From: an uncultured Flavobacteriaceae bacterium
GTDB lineage: Bacteria > Bacteroidota > Bacteroidia > Flavobacteriales > Flavobacteriaceae
NCBI GenBank assembly: GCA_937901915.1
Contig: CALGUD010000016.1
Location: 1-11,744, forward strand
Length of the DNA stretch: 11,744 nucleotides
Direction of reading: 5' to 3'
Shown here: one piece after another, positions 7,523 through 11,744 of the stretch
Layout: each line of letters begins with the position of its first letter
Numbering within the stretch: the first letter of the stretch is position 1
Position numbers and translations under genes: made by a program
The notes under the pieces: generated by a model
The model's database searches: none
Seen by the model: only the letters and a program-made list of their open reading frames with translations
Told to the model about the DNA's origin: nothing

Positions 7523-7930
7523 ATGAGAATAATTTATGACCTTGATGAAATTAAAAAGGTTGCACAAAGGGTAATAAAAAAAGCACAGGGAAAAACAATT
7601 TTGTTTTATGGTGAAATGGGGGTGGGAAAAACTACGCTCATAAAAAATATAGTTGAATTACTGGGTGTAAATGAAGTTACATCCAGCCCTACTTTTTCTA
7701 TTGTGAATGAATATACAAATGGTAAGAATAAAATATTTCATTTTGATTTTTACCGTTTAAACCACGAAAATGAAGCCTATGATATTGGCCTCGAAGAATA
7801 TTTTTATAACGATGACTGGTGCTTGATTGAGTGGCCCGAAAAGGTGAGCCGCGATTTATTGCCCACTGAGCTAAATGTTGTTGAAATAGCAGTAGAAGAA
7901 GATGGTCGGAGAATAATGGTGATGCGATAA
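7523..7930 (+). CDS. tsaE: tRNA threonylcarbamoyladenosine biosynthesis ATPase TsaE
   Basis: TsaE is the P-loop ATPase that works with TsaB and TsaD to form t6A at position 37 of ANN-decoding tRNAs in the cytoplasm. At 135 residues it is close to the usual length. The Walker A motif is at 30-38 (GEMGVGKTT), the switch-like SSPTF at 54-58, the HFDFYRL segment at 73-79, and the conserved LIEWPE at 101-106. The ATG lies six bases after the porX stop, so the two are probably co-transcribed. This neighbour relationship says nothing direct about secretion. The start fits the family N-terminus; there is no Shine-Dalgarno sequence. Confidence 0.95.
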   Translation: MRIIYDLDEIKKVAQRVIKKAQGKTILFYGEMGVGKTTLIKNIVELLGVNEVTSSPTFSIVNEYTNGKNKIFHFDFYRLNHENEAYDIGLEEYFYNDDWCLIEWPEKVSRDLLPTELNVVEIAVEEDGRRIMVMR

Positions 7931-7958
7931 CATTCTGAATGTATTTTTTAAGTTCTGC

Positions 7959-7989
7959 TTGTTCTTTTTAACAGAATAAGATAACTTTA
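7959..7989 (+). promoter_or_regulatory. Candidate promoter upstream of the alanine dehydrogenase gene
   Basis: In the 80-bp gap after tsaE, TTG at 7959-7961 and TAACTTTA at 7982-7989 are separated by 20 bases, the spacing of Bacteroidetes -33/-7 elements. The -7 half has one mismatch from TAnnTTTG. The leader would be roughly 15-20 bases before the ATG at 8011. A short TTCTG...CAGAA inverted repeat (7953-7976) overlaps the spacer. This is weak evidence that ald has its own transcription start. Confidence 0.35.
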
Positions 7990-8010
7990 CTTACTATTTA
8001 ACCACATTAA

Positions 8011-9207
8011 ATGACTCAAAAAACTCCTTTTACTGAGCACCAATTATTACCTCAAGAAGAAAGACTCGAAATTTTTAAACAGAAAGGTGAACTGTTTATA
8101 GGCATCCCAAAAGAAATTTCATATCAGGAAAAAAGGGTTTGCCTGACTCCGGATGCTGTGAATGCATTAGTTGCAAACGGACACAGGATATTGATTGAAG
8201 CTAAAGCAGGTGAAGCTGCTAATTTTACAGATAGGGAATACAGCGAAGCCGGGGCAACTATCACTTCTGATACTAAAAAAGTATTTTCCTGCCCTATTGT
8301 CCTGAAGGTAGAACCGCCATCTTTGGACGAACTAAAACTGATAAATCCGCAAACCATTTTAATATCCGCGTTGCAAATAAAAACCCAATGCAAAGAGTAT
8401 TTTGAAGAACTTGCAAAAAAAAGAGTTACTGCTATTGCCTTTGAGTTTATAAAAGACGAAGACGGTAATTACCCGGCAGTAAGAGCACTTAGCGAAATAG
8501 CAGGCATAGCTTCCATATTAATTGCATCAGAATTAATGAATAATGCAACCGTTGGGAATGGTCTTATGTTTGGTAATATAAGCGGTGTACCCCCTATAGA
8601 AGTGGTGATTCTGGGAGCAGGAACCGTTGGGGAGTTTGCCGCAAGATCAGCATTAGGACTGGGAGCAGGTGTTAAGGTTTTTGATAACTCAATTACCAGG
8701 TTGCGCAATATTCAGACAAACCTGGGAAGACCCTTATATACATCCACCATGCAGCCTAAAAACATGTTTAAAGCCCTAAAACGGTGTGATGTGCTTATTG
8801 GTGCAATCAGAAGTACAAACCGGTCTCCCATAGTAGTTTCGGAAACAATGGTTGAAAATATGAAAAAAGGTGCCGTTCTGATTGATGTCAGTATAGATAT
8901 GGGAGGGTGTATTGAAACCAGTGAAGTTACTTCTCACGAAAATCCAACCTTTATTAAGCATGGTGTTATACATTATTGTGTACCGAACATTCCTTCCCGG
9001 TATTCAAGAACAGCCTCAGTATCAATAAGTAATATATTCACCCCTTACCTTTTAAAAATTGGTGAAGATGGTGGACTGGAAAATTCCCTTAGATTTGACC
9101 GTGGTTTAAGAAATGGTTTATATTTTTACCACGGAATTCTAACCAATAAATCTGTGGCAGATTGGTTTGGTTTATCATACAGGGATATTAACTTATTGAT
9201 TTTTTAA
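8011..9207 (+). CDS. ald: Alanine dehydrogenase family protein (flavobacterial type)
   Basis: This 398-residue protein has the two-domain fold of the alanine dehydrogenase / PntA alpha-subunit family, which catalyses NAD-dependent interconversion of L-alanine and pyruvate plus ammonia. It carries about 25 extra N-terminal residues compared with B. subtilis Ald. The substrate domain shows R42 (EKRVCLTP) and K99 (VLKVEPP); the Rossmann nucleotide fold begins at 199-210 (VILGAGTVGEF), followed by the acidic D225 at the end of beta-2; the catalytic Asp is D296 (IDVSIDMGG). The active-site His of the classical enzyme (His96, in the LHLA motif) is replaced by Q122 (SALQIK). From memory, related flavobacterial proteins also have Gln here, so it seems a lineage trait and not a mutation. 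Substrate specificity is therefore less sure than the family. A transhydrogenase subunit is unlikely because no pntB follows. The stop abuts the next gene's ATG. Confidence 0.85.
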   Translation: MTQKTPFTEHQLLPQEERLEIFKQKGELFIGIPKEISYQEKRVCLTPDAVNALVANGHRILIEAKAGEAANFTDREYSEAGATITSDTKKVFSCPIVLKVEPPSLDELKLINPQTILISALQIKTQCKEYFEELAKKRVTAIAFEFIKDEDGNYPAVRALSEIAGIASILIASELMNNATVGNGLMFGNISGVPPIEVVILGAGTVGEFAARSALGLGAGVKVFDNSITRLRNIQTNLGRPLYTSTMQPKNMFKALKRCDVLIGAIRSTNRSPIVVSETMVENMKKGAVLIDVSIDMGGCIETSEVTSHENPTFIKHGVIHYCVPNIPSRYSRTASVSISNIFTPYLLKIGEDGGLENSLRFDRGLRNGLYFYHGILTNKSVADWFGLSYRDINLLIF

Positions 9208-9582
9208 ATGTCATTATTAAAACGAATTGGTTTTTTTTTAATTGGGTTATCATTAGGATTAGTTTTTCTCACTTTTTTCTTAAAAAAGAAAGATGCGGAA
9301 TTCTGCTATTTGCCCGAGTGTAGGGTGTTAAAGAACATTCGAAACAAACCAATAGAGTTTTCTACGGAAGTAAAACAGCTTTTCAATAACAACACTCTAA
9401 CTAGAGATCAACTCAATTATATGCTAACGACCGGTGATGTTATTTTTTCTGAAAGTGACACCGAAGCCAGACCCTGTAAAAATTATAAAATAAGAGGCTA
9501 CTCTAATAATTTACATATTGAATTTGTTGTAGACAATTGTCATGATAAGGCGATTATTCAAAAAATGGATATAATAGAATAA
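9208..9582 (+). CDS. Small membrane-anchored DUF4258-like protein
   Basis: This 124-residue protein begins with a basic residue pair and a hydrophobic segment (about 7-25, rich in Leu, Phe, Gly) followed by KKK, which predicts a single N-terminal membrane anchor with the rest outside the cytoplasmic membrane. No lipobox cysteine is present, so it is not an evident lipoprotein. Residues about 50-124 resemble the DUF4258 domain: an FSTEVKQLF-like opening (members usually have a His near here), then TGDVIFSESDTEARPCKNYKI and a hydrophobic strand before DNC. Four cysteines (C33, C38, C90, C111) could form two disulfides if the domain is periplasmic. The ATG follows the ald stop without any gap, suggesting coupled translation. 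The function is unknown; co-occurrence with ald is the only hint and may be only operon proximity. Confidence 0.75.
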   Translation: MSLLKRIGFFLIGLSLGLVFLTFFLKKKDAEFCYLPECRVLKNIRNKPIEFSTEVKQLFNNNTLTRDQLNYMLTTGDVIFSESDTEARPCKNYKIRGYSNNLHIEFVVDNCHDKAIIQKMDIIE

Positions 9583-9605
9583 AACATAACCGAAAAGCAA
9601 CAACC

Positions 9606-10679
9606 ATGAACCTCGATTCTATACAGTGCAATGATTATCTTATTCATTTTAATGATGAGGCCTATGTACAACTGAATAAGCATTTAAAGAAAACTAATTA
9701 CTCCAAGGTTTTTATCCTGGTAGATGAAAACACACATACCCATTGCCTGCCTCATTTTATGTCTTCTATAGAAGATAAATACGATATAGAAATTATTGAA
9801 ATTGAAGCCGGAGAACAGAATAAAAACATTGAAACCTGTACAGGTGTTTGGGGAGCACTATCAGAACTGGGCGGTGACAGGAAGAGTTTGGTAATTAACC
9901 TTGGCGGTGGTGTTATTACCGATCTGGGTGGGTTTGTTGCATCTACTTTTATGAGAGGCATAGATTTTATAAACATCCCTACTACCCTTTTGTCGATGGT
10001 CGACGCTTCAGTTGGCGGTAAAACAGGGGTTGACCTGGGTTTATTGAAAAATCAGGTAGGCGTATTTAATAATCCTGTTATGGTATTAATTGATCCCAAG
10101 TTCCTTAAAACCTTACCAAAAAACCAAATTTTTAGCGGTTCTGCCGAAATGCTCAAACATGGTCTTATTTATGATGAAAATTACTGGAACCATTTTAAAG
10201 ATCCGCAAGTTTTAGAAAGCAAACTTCTGGATGAACTCATACACAGATCTGTTGTAATTAAAAATGAAATTGTGTTGCAGGACCCTCATGAAAAAGGTTT
10301 GAGAAAAATAGTAAATTTTGGACACACGCTTGGTCATGCCATAGAATCATATTTTTTACAAAACCCTGAAAAAAAAGAACTTCTCCATGGAGAAGCAATA
10401 GCAATTGGGATGATTCTTGCTGCTTATCTGTCTAAAGAATTACTTAACTTCCCTGAAAAGGAGTTACAAACTATCAAGGACACCTTTTTGTCTTACTTTG
10501 AAAAAGTCCATTTCAGTGATGATGATTATCCAAAAATCATTGAGTTGATGAAGTTTGATAAAAAAAACTCGCATGGTAATATCAATTTTGTGCTCTTAAA
10601 AAATATTGGTGATCCTTCAATTGACAATAAAATATCTAACACATTGATATTCAAATCTTTTGAATATTATAAAAAATAA
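9606..10679 (+). CDS. aroB: 3-dehydroquinate synthase
   Basis: AroB converts 3-deoxy-D-arabino-heptulosonate 7-phosphate to 3-dehydroquinate, the second step of the shikimate pathway, using NAD and a divalent metal. The 357-residue protein has the expected length. The NAD-binding glycine-rich segment is at about 97-108 (NLGGGVITDLGG), followed by the substrate-binding region with IPTTLLSMVDASVGGKTG at about 125-143 and the KNQVG motif. The metal ligands are E181 (GSAEMLKHG), H240 (NFGHTLGH) and H261 (LLHGEA). It begins 23 bp after the DUF4258-like gene, so it may be part of the same transcript. The protein ends with a short Lys-rich tail just before an A-rich stretch. Confidence 0.97.
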   Translation: MNLDSIQCNDYLIHFNDEAYVQLNKHLKKTNYSKVFILVDENTHTHCLPHFMSSIEDKYDIEIIEIEAGEQNKNIETCTGVWGALSELGGDRKSLVINLGGGVITDLGGFVASTFMRGIDFINIPTTLLSMVDASVGGKTGVDLGLLKNQVGVFNNPVMVLIDPKFLKTLPKNQIFSGSAEMLKHGLIYDENYWNHFKDPQVLESKLLDELIHRSVVIKNEIVLQDPHEKGLRKIVNFGHTLGHAIESYFLQNPEKKELLHGEAIAIGMILAAYLSKELLNFPEKELQTIKDTFLSYFEKVHFSDDDYPKIIELMKFDKKNSHGNINFVLLKNIGDPSIDNKISNTLIFKSFEYYKK

Positions 10680-10973
10680 AAAAAAACAGATTTTATTATT
10701 TGGATTATAAATTATTTTATACAAATTTGTATCTGTTTTACAGCTATATTTAATGAGATTTTTTTCTAATTTCAGATGTGTAATAAATGGGAAGTTATTT
10801 TCAGTCGCTACCCAAAAATTAATTAGTCGGTCTCTAAAGCTGGCCGGTACTACATATTTCACAGCATCTTCCCTTATGTTGTTTTCTTTCATATCTTCAA
10901 TTAAATTGAGGATTTGAGTTATTGCCTCTATTCTAGGTTTATATAAACCGAAAATTTGTAACTTACTAATAAT
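10617..10973 (-). pseudogene. Unrecognised antisense open frame, possible gene remnant
   Basis: The minus strand is open for 119 codons from 10973 to a stop at 10617-10619. The first ATG is at 10892 (91 residues), and the 27 open codons before it (QIFGLYKPRIEAITQILN...) contain no ATG, GTG or TTG, yet have sensible amino acid composition. The part from 10973 to about 10715 reads like protein, with a charged helical stretch and the motif PASFRDRLINFWVATENN. The last third becomes low-complexity and Phe-rich where it crosses the A-rich tract and runs 63 bases antisense into the end of aroB. I recognise no family. The most cautious reading is a decayed fragment of a gene that lost its start and its true end; chance or a real small protein are the alternatives. 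Confidence 0.3.
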
Positions 10974-10985
10974 TTAAAAGCAATA
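10680..10985. other. 306-bp intergenic region between aroB and arginine decarboxylase
   Basis: This is the only gene-free stretch over 300 bp. It opens with an A-rich run; AATAAAA (from 10676) and TTTTATT (ending 10698) can pair as an all-AT stem, a poor terminator candidate. The middle is occupied by the antisense open frame. The last 50 bp carry the palindrome at 10936-10949 and should contain the promoter of the decarboxylase gene, but I find no exact TAnnTTTG element on the plus strand there. No RNA gene is seen. Confidence 0.6.
10936..10949. repeat. Perfect 14-bp palindrome upstream of the decarboxylase gene
   Basis: GGTTTATATAAACC is its own reverse complement over all 14 bases and lies 36 bases before the decarboxylase ATG at 10986. 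The position and the symmetry suit an operator for a dimeric regulator, possibly controlling polyamine synthesis, but its core is AT-rich and it is present once. It also lies within the antisense open frame, so it could be a coincidence of coding remnants. Confidence 0.4.
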
Positions 10986-11744
10986 ATGAAGACCAAATAT
11001 ATAGACTTAATAGATCAGACATATTTTTTTCCTCAAGAAGAATTTACACTAAACGAAGACAAGCTAAAATTCCATGGTATAGACTTAATGGCTCTGGTGG
11101 AACAATATGGAACACCTTTAAAATTCACATACCTCCCTCAAATATCAAATAATATTACAAGGGTAAAGTATTGGTTTAAAAAGGCTATGGAAAAGTACGA
11201 TTATAAAGCAAGTTATCAATATTGCTATTGTACCAAGAGTTCACATTTTGAACATGTACTTTCTGAGGCTTTAAAAAATGATATACATATTGAGACCTCC
11301 TCGGCCATAGATATTGATATAGTTAAAAACCTTATCAAACAAGGCAAACTTTCAAAAGATAATTATGTATTATGCAATGGATTTAAAAGGGACCGTTATA
11401 TTCAGAATATAGCAGACCTGATTAACAGCAGTCATAAAAAATGTATTCCAATAATAGATAATTTTGAAGAATTAAATCTGTTAAATGAAGCCATTGAAGG
11501 AAATTATAATGTGGGTATCAGAATAGCATCGGAAGAAGAACCTAAATTTGAATTTTATACCAGTCGATTAGGAATCGGATACAAAAATATAGTTCCTTTT
11601 TATAAGCGTGAAATTGAAGAAAATGATAAGGTAACACTAAAAATGCTTCATTTTTTCATTAACACAGGAATTACAGATACGGCTTATTATTGGAACGAAT
11701 TAACGAAATGTTTGCGTGTATATTGCGAACTCAAAAAAGTTTGT
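10986..11744 (+). CDS. PLP-dependent arginine decarboxylase, 5' part (type III fold)
   Basis: The first 253 codons of a gene running off the window are open from the ATG at 10986. The protein resembles the Bacteroidetes biosynthetic arginine decarboxylases, fold-type III PLP enzymes that make agmatine as the first step to putrescine and spermidine. The alanine-racemase-like barrel begins near residue 45. The predicted PLP lysine is K84 in YQYCYCTKSSHF, followed by HIETSSAIDIDIVKNL (about 100-116), a segment typical of this fold, then VLCNGFKRDRYI and the LHFFINTGI strand with its active-site His. The family's full length is well over 450 residues, so roughly half is missing. The 306-bp gap and palindrome before it suggest independent transcription. 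Other type III decarboxylases (diaminopimelate, ornithine) are less likely because their motifs around the lysine differ. Confidence 0.8.
   Translation, partial: MKTKYIDLIDQTYFFPQEEFTLNEDKLKFHGIDLMALVEQYGTPLKFTYLPQISNNITRVKYWFKKAMEKYDYKASYQYCYCTKSSHFEHVLSEALKNDIHIETSSAIDIDIVKNLIKQGKLSKDNYVLCNGFKRDRYIQNIADLINSSHKKCIPIIDNFEELNLLNEAIEGNYNVGIRIASEEEPKFEFYTSRLGIGYKNIVPFYKREIEENDKVTLKMLHFFINTGITDTAYYWNELTKCLRVYCELKKVC

Noticed and set aside
8124..8973. Minus-strand open frames within ald (8124-8393, 8469-8708, 8776-8973)
   Set aside because: They are antisense to a well-supported gene; their protein sequences have no recognisable features.
8011..9207. NAD(P) transhydrogenase alpha subunit
   Set aside because: Related fold, but there are no membrane helices and no pntB gene follows; the length and the flavobacterial Ald-like motifs fit the alanine dehydrogenase family better.
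10676..10698. Rho-independent terminator after aroB
   Set aside because: The only stem is seven A-T pairs with no G-C content and no clear U-run following a stable hairpin.

Overview
The window looks like the chromosome of a member of the Bacteroidetes, most probably a flavobacterium. It is AT-rich and shows no recognisable Shine-Dalgarno sequences. Several intergenic regions carry TAnnTTTG-like promoter elements, and LpxC is fused to FabZ. It also has a PorX-type response regulator, a marker of type IX secretion and gliding lineages. The gene content is core chromosome. I see no mobile element, CRISPR array, tRNA, rRNA or defence island.

Positions 1-5927 are all on the minus strand. Read in the direction of transcription they are: an HD-domain phosphohydrolase; lpxD; the lpxC-fabZ fusion; lpxA; efp; and a second, divergent LpxD-like acyltransferase whose 3' end lies beyond base 1. 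From lpxD onward the genes overlap, abut or lie within 17 bp of each other, so they probably form one operon for the first steps of lipid A synthesis with elongation factor P embedded in it. A TACTTTTG element six bases before the lpxD ATG suggests a promoter giving a nearly leaderless transcript.

Positions 5969-11744 are all on the plus strand: porX (receiver domain plus PglZ phosphodiesterase domain), tsaE (tRNA t6A synthesis), a flavobacterial-type alanine dehydrogenase, a small membrane-anchored DUF4258-like protein, aroB (shikimate pathway), and the 5' part of a PLP-dependent arginine decarboxylase, cut by the window end. porX and the HD gene are divergent across 41 bp. The only gap over 300 bp (10680-10985) holds an antisense open frame that looks like a decayed or unrecognised gene, and a perfect 14-bp palindrome.

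There is no obvious new multi-gene system. The points most worth a second look are the LpxD paralogue that keeps the catalytic His but lacks the second active-site His, the PorX/HD-phosphohydrolase divergent pair (two predicted nucleotide-acting enzymes sharing one short promoter region), the alanine dehydrogenase with Gln where the classical enzyme has its active-site His, and the open frame behind aroB.
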